In this document: in pieces, positions 23,028 to 31,171 of the stretch
How the letters are laid out: each line of letters opens with the position of its first letter
How positions within the stretch are numbered: position 1 is the first letter of the stretch
DNA from: Hymenobacter swuensis DY53
GTDB taxonomy: Bacteria; Bacteroidota; Bacteroidia; Cytophagales; Hymenobacteraceae
NCBI RefSeq assembly: GCF_000576555.1
Contig: NZ_CP007143.1
Location: 1-41,562, forward strand
Direction of reading: 5' to 3'
DNA length: 41,562 bases
The notes under the pieces: generated by a model
Told to the model about the DNA's origin: nothing
The model's input: the letters and a program-made list of their open reading frames with translations, nothing else
Databases searched by the model: none
Translations under genes and position numbers: made by a program

Positions 23028-25052
23028 CTAGAAGGGATCGTCGTCCTTGGCCGCCTGGCGAGCTTTCTTGTTGTATTCCCGGAGGAAGGCGTCGTGGTCG
23101 GGGTAGTTGATCAGCGGCGCCGGCGAGGGGGCGAAGGACTTGCGCAAGCCGTCGAACTCCAGCAGCTGGTTGAGCATCTTGCCCGAGCCCCGCTTGTTGT
23201 AGTACTTGACGTGGGCCAGGTGGGAGCAGTACTGGATGTTTTCCGGGGTGCTGCGGATCGTATCGATGATGTTGGCAAAGCAAATGCTGAAGTCGGAGTT
23301 GTCGAGAATCTTCTCCGAGCCCCGCACGAACGGTCTGGCGTCGCGGGTGTGGGCCGCGCAGGCTTTGGTGGTGTGGCAGATCAGCAGGATGAAGAGGTTG
23401 TAGCGTTTGGCCAGCTCCTTCAGCTCCAGCGTAGCGCGGCTGTAGCGCTCGGTCTCTTCGCCCTTTCCTCCCATGGCCGACAGCCCGTCAATGGCCAGCC
23501 CGTCCAGCGAGCCGTAGAGTTCGATCGTCCGCTGGATGTCCCGCTCGTAGTCCTGGGTGGTCTTGCCGCCGTTGCTGGTCAGGATCAGCTGGTCGGCTAC
23601 GGTTTGCGAACCCATCCGTAGCAGCTCCCGGGTCTGCTCTTTGTTGCCGCGGGCCATGGTCTGCAGGTGCCGGCTGGCCGATATCCCGTCTTCGGCTTCG
23701 AAGTACATGTCCAAGAAGCGGTTGACGGTTTCGGGCTTGCCCATCTCCATGCTGGAGTACAGGAACCGGTTGCCGTAGCCCAGCACGTTCTGGGCGATGA
23801 TGTTCTGCAGGAAGTAGCTCTTGCGCGTTCCCCCGGAGCCGATGAGCACGGCCAGCTTGCCCTTCAGGCTCATCTCCTGGTCCTCGTCGATTTCCGGCAG
23901 CAGGCAGGTCATCGGGCTGGGGGCCTGGGTGTAGTAGTCCAGCCACTCCTCCGTCCAGTCCGACCAGATTTCCACCTTGTCGCCGCTGGCGGCTTCGGGC
24001 GTGAGTACTGTGGCGGCGGCCTGGCCCTTGGTGCGGGTCGTGCGGGTGAAGGCCGACTTGACGATCTGGCGCACCTCGTCTTCCGGCAGAGGGTCGGAAC
24101 CGGAGAGGTTCACACTTTGCACCAGCTGCAGCACGTGGCTTTCGTAGAGCTCCGAGTGGTCGAACAGGTGGCAGGCCTGGCGGAACAGGTCGTTGTTGCG
24201 ATTACCCGGGGTAGGGGGCGCGAAGAAGTCCCGGTCAATGGGCCCGCTGCCGCGGCCGGCTGACTTACTGCCCACGGTGGCCTTGGTGAAGGCCGCCACG
24301 TCCAGCGTGCGGGCATACTCCCACAAAGCAGCGAGGTCGGGAATGGGGGTTTGGGCCGTGAGCTTGGCTTCGGGCTTGTAGTCGGGCCGGGGAGCATCCG
24401 CCAGCGAGAGGATATGCTCCAGTGGGAGCGTCAGCAGCTCCTGGCTGGTCAGACCGACTTTGTAGCGGCCCTTCTTGTTGCGGGAGTTGATGACCCGAAA
24501 CAGGCGGTTGTTGTTGTAGATGCCCAGATCCACGTCGGCGAACTGGCTGCCGGCCTGCTTGGCTTCGTAGGCCTTCGTCTGGAGCTCCGAGAGCGTGAGC
24601 TCGTGGCACTCGGCCAGCAGTCTTGCAGCGAGCACGTTGAGCTGCAGGGGCAGTTGGGGAGAGGGAGCGAACCCGCCGAACAGGCTTTGGTGCAGGCCGA
24701 CGTGAAAGCCCTTGCTGCCCGAAAAGCACAGGAACAGCTGCTTAGGCGAGAGCTGGAAGCGGTTGTAGAGGCGCCGCAGTAGGTCCCGAGTCGCTTCCAG
24801 GCTGCCGGGCAGGTCGCCGTCCCGGTCGATGTCGAAGTACAGGAACTCGGCGAAGTAGCTGCCGGCAAAGCCTGAGACGGTGCTCTTGCCGGTTGTGGGG
24901 TCGCGGTTGACTTCCAGGTGCTCGTAGATGGAGTTATCGAAGCCGAACAGGCTCAGGTAGAACTCCTCGTCGGTGGGGGTCAGCTCGATCTGGGATTTGG
25001 GTTGCACGAGCCCCCGGTTGGTGAGGGCGCCGCGGACGATTTCGTAGTTCAC
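23028..25052 (-). CDS. AEP primase-helicase fusion
   Basis: A GTG at 25052 (VNYEIVRGAL) is taken as the start because the 74 residues before it overlap the upstream gene and look non-coding. The 674-residue protein combines primer synthesis and unwinding. An archaeo-eukaryotic primase domain has FDID (residues 73-76) as the metal-binding pair and SGSKGFHVGL (111-120) as the sxH motif. Residues about 285-340 (NNDLFRQACHLFDHS to VRQIVKSAF) form a primase C-terminal domain. A RecA/DnaB-like ATPase follows: Walker A-like GSGGTRKS (405-412, an unusual Thr-Arg), a possible Walker B LAIDGLSAMGG, and LLICHTTKA. This design is typical of phage and plasmid self-replication. It is probably autonomous of host primase. 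Confidence 0.85.
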   Translation of the reverse strand: MNYEIVRGALTNRGLVQPKSQIELTPTDEEFYLSLFGFDNSIYEHLEVNRDPTTGKSTVSGFAGSYFAEFLYFDIDRDGDLPGSLEATRDLLRRLYNRFQLSPKQLFLCFSGSKGFHVGLHQSLFGGFAPSPQLPLQLNVLAARLLAECHELTLSELQTKAYEAKQAGSQFADVDLGIYNNNRLFRVINSRNKKGRYKVGLTSQELLTLPLEHILSLADAPRPDYKPEAKLTAQTPIPDLAALWEYARTLDVAAFTKATVGSKSAGRGSGPIDRDFFAPPTPGNRNNDLFRQACHLFDHSELYESHVLQLVQSVNLSGSDPLPEDEVRQIVKSAFTRTTRTKGQAAATVLTPEAASGDKVEIWSDWTEEWLDYYTQAPSPMTCLLPEIDEDQEMSLKGKLAVLIGSGGTRKSYFLQNIIAQNVLGYGNRFLYSSMEMGKPETVNRFLDMYFEAEDGISASRHLQTMARGNKEQTRELLRMGSQTVADQLILTSNGGKTTQDYERDIQRTIELYGSLDGLAIDGLSAMGGKGEETERYSRATLELKELAKRYNLFILLICHTTKACAAHTRDARPFVRGSEKILDNSDFSICFANIIDTIRSTPENIQYCSHLAHVKYYNKRGSGKMLNQLLEFDGLRKSFAPSPAPLINYPDHDAFLREYNKKARQAAKDDDPF

Positions 25053-25146
25053 GGGCGGTTGGGGATGAGGTGGAAAGATGGACAGGGCCGTAGAGGCTAC
25101 TTTTCTGCCCGCTGTGAGCCTCAGAGGCCTTTGGGCGGGGTAGTGG

Positions 25147-26148
25147 CTAGCTTGCGGCCGTTTCGCGCTTCCTGCGGTTACGCAGCCAGCTTTGCACGGT
25201 GAGGTTGGCTGATTCGTAGTCAGTGAGTAGAGTCCGGCGATTTTGCATGTCCAGCAGCACGCCGGTGATTTCACCGCTGCCGTGCTGGCGGGTCAGCTTG
25301 ACCAGCTGGGCCGGTAGCAGGGGTTCGGCCATCGAGAAGACCTTGGGCAAGGGGTTGTCCTGTTCCCAGGTCACGAACTTCTCCCAGGTGGTCCGGCCGT
25401 CGTCGTCGAGCTCAGCCACGAGTTCCGGCCAGCGGGAGTGGAGTGGTGGTGGGGCCGTGGTTGGCACCGACCGGGCGGCGCGGCCCTTGCTGGGTCGTTT
25501 GCCAGAGGTAGTCGGGGGCTTTCGGGGCGGTGGGGAGGAAACGGGTTCCGGGCTGGCAGCCTGTTCTTCCCCGGTTCGATCCCAGGAGGGCTCCTGCTCC
25601 AGGCTGGTTGTCTGCTCTTCCCCGATTCGATCCCGACAGGAGTCTCTGGGTGGATGACCCTCACCTTCTTCCAAATCAAAACTTGGATCACGCTCACTCG
25701 CCGTGACAGCGTTAGCTGTCTTTTCTTTTGTTTCGTTTAGTTTAGTTTTATGTAGTAGCGGGGTTCCAGGGGGGGAAAGGGGTGGCGAAAGGGTAGGGGA
25801 AAGGGGTGGCATAAGGGGGGTGTTTTTCTTACCCCTTTCGGTTTCTTCTTCCTGTTGCTGCTCTTCCGCATCCAGCAGATAGTAGGTCGTCGTGCGCCCC
25901 CGGCCGTCCCCGTTCCGAAAGTCAATCAGGCCGGCTTGCTTTAAGCGGTTGCGGGCCGTAGTGAATGGGTCCTTGGTCTTGAGTCGCAGCTTCATCAGCA
26001 GTTCGTCTACTGAGAAGTTGAAGGGATTCTTCCACCCTAATGCGTTGCTGCGCTCCAGTAGTCTGAAGTACACGGCGATGTCATTGGGGGTGAAGGAATG
26101 CTCCAGATCCTTGGCCCAGAACTGATTGATCAGACTGAGGTAATTCAT
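25147..26148 (-). CDS. Winged-helix replication protein (phage replisome organizer type)
   Basis: Residues 1-95 form a winged helix: LINQFWAKDLEHSFTPNDIAVYFRLLERSNALGW, SVDELLMKLRLKTKDPFTTARNRLKQAGLIDFRNGDG, YYLLDAEEQ. This is the layout of phage replication initiators or DnaD-like replisome organizers that bind the origin. Residues about 100-230 are a long disordered linker rich in Pro, Ser, Thr and Glu, holding a near-repeated unit (CRDRIGEEQTTSLEQEP then WDRTGEEQAASPEP). A C-terminal helical domain (about 235-333, WPELVAELDDDGRTTWEKFVTWEQ to LTVQSWLRNRRKRETAAS) could dock the primase-helicase encoded next. The gene precedes it by about 95 bases on the same strand. Confidence 0.7.
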   Translation of the reverse strand: MNYLSLINQFWAKDLEHSFTPNDIAVYFRLLERSNALGWKNPFNFSVDELLMKLRLKTKDPFTTARNRLKQAGLIDFRNGDGRGRTTTYYLLDAEEQQQEEETERGKKNTPLMPPLSPTLSPPLSPPGTPLLHKTKLNETKEKTANAVTASERDPSFDLEEGEGHPPRDSCRDRIGEEQTTSLEQEPSWDRTGEEQAASPEPVSSPPPRKPPTTSGKRPSKGRAARSVPTTAPPPLHSRWPELVAELDDDGRTTWEKFVTWEQDNPLPKVFSMAEPLLPAQLVKLTRQHGSGEITGVLLDMQNRRTLLTDYESANLTVQSWLRNRRKRETAAS

Positions 26149-26160
26149 CGGGCCCGGCTG

Positions 26161-26574
26161 TTAAGCAGCCTGGGGAAGCGAAACCGGCTGCTTGACCAGC
26201 GCCACGGCGGCCCACTCCTCCGGGCTGACTTCGATGCCGCACTCATCGACGCCACGCTCCACGTAGGCAGCCTGCTCCAGAATCCACATCTCCAGGCGGC
26301 TCAGGTCCTGCTCTACCTCTTCAATGGCAGCCAGGATAATCTTCTCCATCAGGCCGGTATCGGCCATCAGGCGCACCTTCTGGTGCTGGGTGCGGATAAC
26401 GAGCTCTCCGGGGTTGATGCACTCAAACAGGGCTTTGTGTAGTTCGAGCTTCTGGGCGTATCGGGCCCGGTAATCGGCCAGTTGGTCGGCGGAGGTGTGC
26501 ACGTGGTGGCTGTGAAAGCCTTTGGTTTGCTGGTGCTGCAGGAGCTCGACGGCGGTGAACTGGGGCTTTTTCAT
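26161..26574 (-). CDS. Hypothetical phage protein, 137 aa
   Basis: The protein is helical and rich in His and Glu near the start (TAVELLQHQQTKGFHSHHVHTSADQLADYRARYAQKLELHKALFE), with a second helical part (TGLMEKIILAAIEEVEQDLSRLEMWILEQAAYVERG). The stop is 12 bases before the start of the winged-helix gene, so the two are probably cotranscribed. The family is unknown to me. A region at 26610-26630 just upstream resembles a tRNA T-arm by chance and is not an RNA gene. Confidence 0.5.
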   Translation of the reverse strand: MKKPQFTAVELLQHQQTKGFHSHHVHTSADQLADYRARYAQKLELHKALFECINPGELVIRTQHQKVRLMADTGLMEKIILAAIEEVEQDLSRLEMWILEQAAYVERGVDECGIEVSPEEWAAVALVKQPVSLPQAA

Positions 26575-26638
26575 GCGTTGGATGGAGTCGATGAGGTAGA
26601 TGGGATAGAAGTGACGAGCGGATTCGAACTCGCGCTGA

Positions 26639-27145
26639 TCAGCTGATGCGCTGGCGCTCTTCCGGAATCTGGCCGACGGCCGTAGCCCGGCGGCGGCCTT
26701 TGGGTTCGGCCAGCGCTTCTTCGGCCGGGATGAGCGGGCGCATGACGGCTTCGGTCATCGGCAGGCCCGTGTGGCCGACCGGCGTCAGCAGCAGATTCAG
26801 CATCTGGATGCGCCGCAGGCTTTCTCCTTCCTTGTGCAGGGCCTCGTGGGTGCGGACGATCACGGTCGATTGCTGATCACAGCGCTTACCGACCAGCGTG
26901 TAGAGGTCTTCGGCTACCTGATGGGCGGCTTCCTCATCCACGCGCACTGTGACTTCGCGGGTCTGGCTGCGGATCGTTACCTCGTAGATGCCCTCGTCCT
27001 GGGCATGGCAGATATCCTCGTGCAAGTCCAGGAGCATGCGCAGTACCTGCTGGGCCCGGGCGATTTCACGGGGGAAGAAGTTGGCCTCGTGGGCCGCATG
27101 GGTCTGCTCGCCCAGCTTTTGCAATTGCTGATGAATCGTTTTCAT
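26639..27145 (-). CDS. Hypothetical phage protein, 168 aa
   Basis: The first 70 residues are mainly helical (IHQQLQKLGEQTHAAHEANFFPREIARAQQVLRMLLDLHEDICHAQ), followed by a beta strand pair EGIYEVTIRSQTREVTVRVDEEAAHQVAEDLYTLVG and another helical part. The C-terminus is basic (EPKGRRRATAVGQIPEERQRIS). It is of the kind frequent in early phage operons and is not assigned. It lies 64 bases before the next phage gene and 175 bases after KilA-N, a gap in which I see no gene or terminator. Confidence 0.5.
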   Translation of the reverse strand: MKTIHQQLQKLGEQTHAAHEANFFPREIARAQQVLRMLLDLHEDICHAQDEGIYEVTIRSQTREVTVRVDEEAAHQVAEDLYTLVGKRCDQQSTVIVRTHEALHKEGESLRRIQMLNLLLTPVGHTGLPMTEAVMRPLIPAEEALAEPKGRRRATAVGQIPEERQRIS

Positions 27146-27319
27146 GGGATGCGATTGGAGGTTGATAGGGGAGAGAAGGAGGCAGAGCCTGCGTTATGCT
27201 TTGATGAAATCAGTAGCCAGTGCTAGGTGTGCTCGCCGGCACCGGCCACCTTTGCCGCATGCTTCCTTCAGGCGAAGGCAGCGAGAGGGGTGACGTCCAG
27301 TCGGGATGGCACCCTTCGT

Positions 27320-28102
27320 CTATTGTGGGGAGCCCGAAGAGCGGGGGCGGCTGCCTTCCTCGTGGGAAGTGATCATGCGGGCCACCGACTGCGCCGCCCG
27401 CTTGCACTCATCGGCGCACTGCTGATTGCCGCGGGCCTGCACCCGCTCGATGCCTTCGGCCGCCAACAGCTCGGCCAGGTGAAGGCCCACCAGCTCCTTC
27501 TCGCTCATGTGCTCGCGGGGGTTGGCCTTCTCCGGCAGGTTCTTGCGCACCCGGATGTCAGCAGCCTCCCCACCCCACAGCGGCTTATAGGTAGCGTTGG
27601 TGCAGAGCCGGTAGCCGTGCTTCTGCACGCCGTGGCGGGCCAGTACCGACACCAGACGCCCCCGAGTGGCCTTGCCCAGGAAGCGGGCCCGGATCTGTGC
27701 CTCCGTGAAGCCGCGCCGGCGGTAGGCCGCCTCGGCCCGGTCCAGGATCTTGTCGGGGTTCTTCTGCTCGGCCTGGCGCTCGAAGAAGACTTGGTTGACG
27801 GCTAGGTGCAGTTCCGGGGACAACCACTTGGCGTAGGAGAGCGCCAACGTCTGCTGGGCGTAGGTACCACCGTAGCGGCCGGCCTGGGAGGCGATCAATT
27901 CTAATTGCCCCATTTGTGGGGTAATTAGATTCCGGGCCACTTCCAGCAGTTCCTGGGTGGATTCGCGCGCCAGCCACTCGGCCGGCTTCTTCTTGCGCGG
28001 GCTTTTGGCGGCCTTCCACAAGTCGGTCATACTCACCCGGCCGGAGTCGTCGCGGCGGATGATCACGCCATTGAAGGCGAAGGGGATGGGGGCCGCGTTC
28101 AT
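27320..28102 (-). CDS. KilA-N domain phage protein
   Basis: The N-terminal ~110 residues form a KilA-N (APSES-related) DNA-binding domain: FNGVIIRRDDSGRVSMTDLWKAAK opens it, AEWLARESTQELLEVARNLI follows, and GTYAQQTLALSYAKWLSPELHLAVNQVFF closes it with the family's typical L-x-x-x-Y-A-x-W-L pattern. Residues about 125-195 (AYRRRGFTEAQIRARFLGKATRGRLVSVLARHGVQKHGY) form a second basic unit that may also contact DNA. KilA-N proteins are common in phage early or anti-repressor regions. The ATG overlaps the stop of the Cro-like gene (TAATG), so the two are translationally coupled and controlled by the same leftward promoter. Confidence 0.85.
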   Translation of the reverse strand: MNAAPIPFAFNGVIIRRDDSGRVSMTDLWKAAKSPRKKKPAEWLARESTQELLEVARNLITPQMGQLELIASQAGRYGGTYAQQTLALSYAKWLSPELHLAVNQVFFERQAEQKNPDKILDRAEAAYRRRGFTEAQIRARFLGKATRGRLVSVLARHGVQKHGYRLCTNATYKPLWGGEAADIRVRKNLPEKANPREHMSEKELVGLHLAELLAAEGIERVQARGNQQCADECKRAAQSVARMITSHEEGSRPRSSGSPQ

Positions 28103-28317
28103 TAGGCGGCCGCGTTAAGGGTAGCCAGGTCTTTCGCCGTGTCCAGCGCGCCGCACTCGCGGGCAATGCGCATGGCCTCGATCACGACTGGATTACCGGG
28201 TTTGCAACGCTTAAGGGCGTCCCCGACGGCCTGCCGGCTCATGTTGAGTTTTTCGGCGATCTGGCTTTGGGAGCCACGCGGGAGTAGATCCGAGAGTTTC
28301 TGTGCTCTGTCTTGCAT
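28102..28317 (-). CDS. Cro-like small helix-turn-helix protein
   Basis: The 71-residue protein is the first gene of the leftward phage operon. SQSQIAEKLNMSRQAVGDALKRCKPG (about 16-41) is a compact helix-turn-helix; the remainder is a short C-terminal helix. Size, position, divergence from the S24 repressor and coupling to KilA-N by a TAATG overlap fit a Cro-like regulator that controls early phage transcription. A leftward promoter lies at 28393-28363, with the repressor operator inside it. Precise family assignment is uncertain because the protein is so short. Confidence 0.7.
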   Translation of the reverse strand: MQDRAQKLSDLLPRGSQSQIAEKLNMSRQAVGDALKRCKPGNPVVIEAMRIARECGALDTAKDLATLNAAA

Positions 28318-28393
28318 GGTGTCTAGAATTACTTACTTTTGCCCGTCATTCACTTGACAAACCAAACATACGCAAGAAATTCTTGACAAGCAA
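28312..28393. promoter_or_regulatory. Divergent phage promoters and palindromic operator
   Basis: Leftward: TTG at 28393-28391, 20 bases, TATGTTTG at 28370-28363 on the minus strand, a standard Bacteroidota promoter for the Cro-KilA-N operon. Between its two elements lies the palindrome CAAGAAATTCTTG (28373-28385). Rightward: TTG at 28312-28314, 19 bases, TACTTTTG at 28334-28341 for the repressor, which leaves about 125 untranslated bases. Further CAAG/CTTG half-sites occur at 28387-28470, for instance GCAAGTTT twice. Confidence 0.6.
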
Positions 28394-28472
28394 GAGCAAC
28401 GACAGCATTTCTCTACAAGAAAAGCAAGTTTCTTTAGCAAGGGCAAGTTTTTATCAACATTTTGCTAAGAAC

Positions 28473-29192
28473 ATGTTTCTCAAAGAGCTAAGAGAGCAAG
28501 CAGGACTCACACAGGCTGAACTGGGAGAGAGAGTTGGCTTGACACGTTCGGCCATCTCAAATATTGAGAAAGGCAAGAACGGAGCCCGTCAATCTACGCT
28601 TAGCTTACTCGCGGAAGCTCTTGGCTCTACTGTTGAGGAAATCTTGACAGGCAGTAACACTAGTGACTCTCGCCATGCTGCTGTAGCAGCATTCAAGAAG
28701 CATCAGCAAAATCAAAACAATGTGCAAGCGGTGGGCTTCCTGGCCGACATGGTTGCCGTTGACCTTCCCTTTGTTTCCTTCCGTGCCCGCGCTTCCTTTA
28801 TAGAACTGGGTATGGGAGTTCAGCATCCCGACAACTTCGAGACGCTACGCTTATATGTGAATAGCGAGGAGGATGCAGCGCGCTATACCGGCGCGCTAGT
28901 CTTCGAAGTGGAAGGGGACTCAATGGAGCCACTTCTCCGTACTGGGGAAAAGGTCATTGCCTGGCAGGTTCCAGAAGGTAAGTGGGAGCAGGTCTATAAT
29001 CAAGTATGCGTGGTGGCATACGACGACACAGTTACTATAAAGGCTGTGCGTGAGAATGAGCTGTTCACGCGCAACCTGCTCACTCTGTATGCTCAGAATC
29101 CTGCAGCTGGTTTCCTACCAGTGCAACGGCAGCAGATACAGAGTCTGTGGCGGGTAGAGGAGTTCTTTGACCGGCCGAAGATTCGTCTGTGA
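28473..29192 (+). CDS. S24 (LexA/CI-type) phage repressor
   Basis: The ATG at 28473 starts directly at the helix-turn-helix; an upstream open frame to 28302 crosses the operator region and is not used. The 239-residue protein has an HTH_XRE domain (residues 4-58, FLKELREQAGLTQAELGERV) and a C-terminal S24 peptidase domain with Ser150 in EVEGDSMEP and Lys190 in TVTIKAV, the catalytic pair of LexA/CI-type proteins. Such repressors cleave themselves after RecA activation, so the phage operon is likely SOS-inducible. No clear Ala-Gly cleavage site is seen in the linker. The stop codon is immediately followed by the left end of the IS1 remnant. Confidence 0.9.
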   Translation: MFLKELREQAGLTQAELGERVGLTRSAISNIEKGKNGARQSTLSLLAEALGSTVEEILTGSNTSDSRHAAVAAFKKHQQNQNNVQAVGFLADMVAVDLPFVSFRARASFIELGMGVQHPDNFETLRLYVNSEEDAARYTGALVFEVEGDSMEPLLRTGEKVIAWQVPEGKWEQVYNQVCVVAYDDTVTIKAVRENELFTRNLLTLYAQNPAAGFLPVQRQQIQSLWRVEEFFDRPKIRL

Positions 29193-29959
29193 GGCGGCGG
29201 TCTAAAAGGTGGTTTTCGTGTATACTGGTGGTATGATGCAGATGATGCAGATGACGTTGATGCACGCTAAATGTGGCAGCAGCGCCCTGCGCAAGAACGG
29301 GACGAGCAATGACAAAGCCAAGTGCTTGTACACGTTCTGTCGCCACCAAGCCGTGTTTGCGCCGGCGGCCCCGCGCAAAGCAGCGCAGTAAGCGCACGTA
29401 GAGAAGAAACTGCTCGAAAGTGTCTCGCAACGGGCCGCGTGCGCCTGACTGGGATAGACCGCATGACCGTAGCCAAGTTGGCAAAAAAAGCGCAGGTCAA
29501 GCCCCCCCCAGCACCCCGTTGCCGCGGCGGATGAAGGAACTGGAAGCGAATGAGCTGTGGACGTTTGTGGTCCGCAAACAGCACAAAAAATGACTGTGGC
29601 TGGCCGTCGAGCGGCACTCGCGCCTCATCGTGGTCTGAGTGCTTGGCTCACGCGGCCGCGCCACGGCTCGGCGCCTGTGGCGGGCCCTGCCTAAGCACTA
29701 CCACACCGGCACGTGGTACTACACCGACGAGTGGGAAGCCTACCAGGACGTGCTGCCCAAACGCGCCCATTAACCCAGCGCCAAAGCCAGTGGGCAGACC
29801 AGCATCGTCGAAGCCATTAACTGCTCCTTGCGCCAGCGCTACGCCGTGCTCGTGCGCAAGTCCTGCTCCTTCAGCCTCTCCCTAGCCATGCACCACGTCC
29901 GCATTCAACTCGTCATTAACGAGCATAATCGACGGTGCACCATTTATTAGACCACCGCC
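29193..29959 (+). mobile_element. IS1-family insertion sequence, degenerate
   Basis: The terminal inverted repeats are GGCGGCGGTCTAAAAGGTGG at 29193 and the complement of an end that reads GGCGGTGGTCTAATAAATGG from 29959 inward, agreeing at 15 of 20 bases. They bound 767 bases, the canonical IS1 length of about 768. Inside lies a broken insA-insB gene. No target-site duplication is visible in the flanks, so one side has been rearranged since insertion or is too diverged. The element begins on the base after the repressor stop codon and lies 44 bases from the HNH gene, so it marks the edge of the defence cassette. Confidence 0.85.
29233..29950 (+). pseudogene. IS1 transposase (InsA-InsB), decayed
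   Basis: The first part (MHAKCGSSALRKNGTSNDKAK) is an InsA-like zinc segment in one frame; it stops at 29389-29391 and a helix-turn-helix piece GIDRMTVAKLAKKAQ continues in another frame. From the ATG at 29531 one frame reads through the InsB part, KELEANELWTFVVRKQHKK to NCSLRQRYAVLVRKSCSFSLS, with the strand motif WYYTDEWEAY and VEAINCSLRQR near the third catalytic position. Three in-frame stops break it: TGA near 29592, TGA near 29638, TAA near 29772. The first two occupy positions where IS1 relatives have Trp. The first catalytic Asp region reads EANELW instead of xxDExW, so the enzyme is inactive. Confidence 0.75.
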
Positions 29960-30003
29960 AAATTTCCTAACCTTTTCACTCTGTTAAAACAGGTCATATA
30001 CTG

Positions 30004-31167
30004 TCAATCATAATCTGTGCTGTTTATAAGTGGGTTAGGATTAGTGGCTAAAGGAGAGGAAGTAGTCAACACTAGATTAGATAAAAAGCTTTGGTCTTGT
30101 AGTATCCATTTATGAAAAATGTTTTCCAACAAAATACCTGTCGCGTTTCTTAAAGCAAAAGGTGTAATGTTACACTCATTTGAGATGTAACCGTCGACAA
30201 TATCTTCTGCTTGTTGTAAAGTTTGGCCCTTTATCTTTTTCGATAACTGGCCTATATAGTAGTTGCTTTTATTTGAAATGTATTCAGAGTACCTGCTCAA
30301 TATATTGAAAACGTTAAGCCAAGTAGTTGCTCTAGTTGAAAAATTTGGGTCCGATGGATGATTGCAAGACATATTAACAGTCCATTGGCCTTGGACTCCT
30401 GCAGGAGGCAATGTGCATGTTAAGGAAAAAACGAAAAAACTGTAAGGGTCATCACCAGTGGAATAGGGATAGAACGCTAGGGTTCTCACTTTCCTGCTTT
30501 TGTCTAGATAAAGTAAGGGTCGAGTATCCTTTATAGTATTACAAGCATCGCAAATAGGTATTAAGTTTTTTAGATTTATTGAAGAGAAAACGAATAAGGA
30601 ATCTCCCTTAGGTAGAATGTGATCGAATGGTGGGCGACCCTCTGATTCTATTAATTTATAATCATGAATACCGCAGAAAGGGCAAACCAATAGTGAGCCC
30701 TTCGTAGAAAATTCTGAATTCTTAATTTCTGTGAAATATTCCCCGAAACTTACATCTCCAATTTTTTCAAAGAATGTGCTTGTTTTTGATGACAGCTGGC
30801 TTTTGTACAAGTGTAAAAATAAATTATTCAAAAACAACTCACGCTTAGGAAAATCTTTGGCTATGGGAATATTAAGCATATTCCCTTGCTCATCAGTCAT
30901 TGACTCAAAGAATAGCTCAATTTTATTAGCTAAAGTAAAAGCATATATAATATCATTTTTTTCTGAAATATCAAAATCTTCGACAAATTCTTTAAGACTT
31001 TTTTCTAATACTTGCAATGAGTTTGAGGTATACGAGTACCATTCTGGGAACTGCGAACTTTTATCGAATTTACTTGGCGAATTATCTTGCACATATTGAA
31101 AGAAGTGCACAAGTAGTTGATGCAGCTTGCCAATATCTGATTCGATAGGTTTTACAAAATAAAGCAT
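30004..31167 (-). CDS. Zinc-type HNH nuclease (Septu PtuB-like) in an hsdMS cassette
   Basis: The 387-residue protein is the last of four tightly packed leftward genes, 4 bases after the ATPase stop. The N-terminal ~155 residues are helical and unassigned. The nuclease core is CPFCG (residues 162-166), FDHILPKG (181-188) and LIPICDACNTIK (202-213), the Cys4 zinc form of an HNH fold with the catalytic His at residue 183. The last ~160 residues are another helical domain. An ATPase-HNH pair is the layout of Septu (PtuA-PtuB), a phage defence system in which the ATPase controls the nuclease. Here the partner is an hsdM-hsdS pair, so it may be the restriction effector. Base composition is AT-rich, unlike the flanks. 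Confidence 0.8.
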   Translation of the reverse strand: MLYFVKPIESDIGKLHQLLVHFFQYVQDNSPSKFDKSSQFPEWYSYTSNSLQVLEKSLKEFVEDFDISEKNDIIYAFTLANKIELFFESMTDEQGNMLNIPIAKDFPKRELFLNNLFLHLYKSQLSSKTSTFFEKIGDVSFGEYFTEIKNSEFSTKGSLLVCPFCGIHDYKLIESEGRPPFDHILPKGDSLFVFSSINLKNLIPICDACNTIKDTRPLLYLDKSRKVRTLAFYPYSTGDDPYSFFVFSLTCTLPPAGVQGQWTVNMSCNHPSDPNFSTRATTWLNVFNILSRYSEYISNKSNYYIGQLSKKIKGQTLQQAEDIVDGYISNECNITPFALRNATGILLENIFHKWILQDQSFLSNLVLTTSSPLATNPNPLINSTDYD

Positions 31168-31171
31168 GATA

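Noticed and set aside
26610..26630. GAGTTCGAATCC-like word on the minus strand resembling a tRNA T-arm
   Set aside because: The stem does not pair over five bases and the upstream sequence is the end of a coding gene with no cloverleaf.
29193..29959. Target-site duplication of the IS1 remnant
   Set aside because: Bases on the two sides (TCGTCTGTGA and AAATTTCC) do not match over 8-9 bases.
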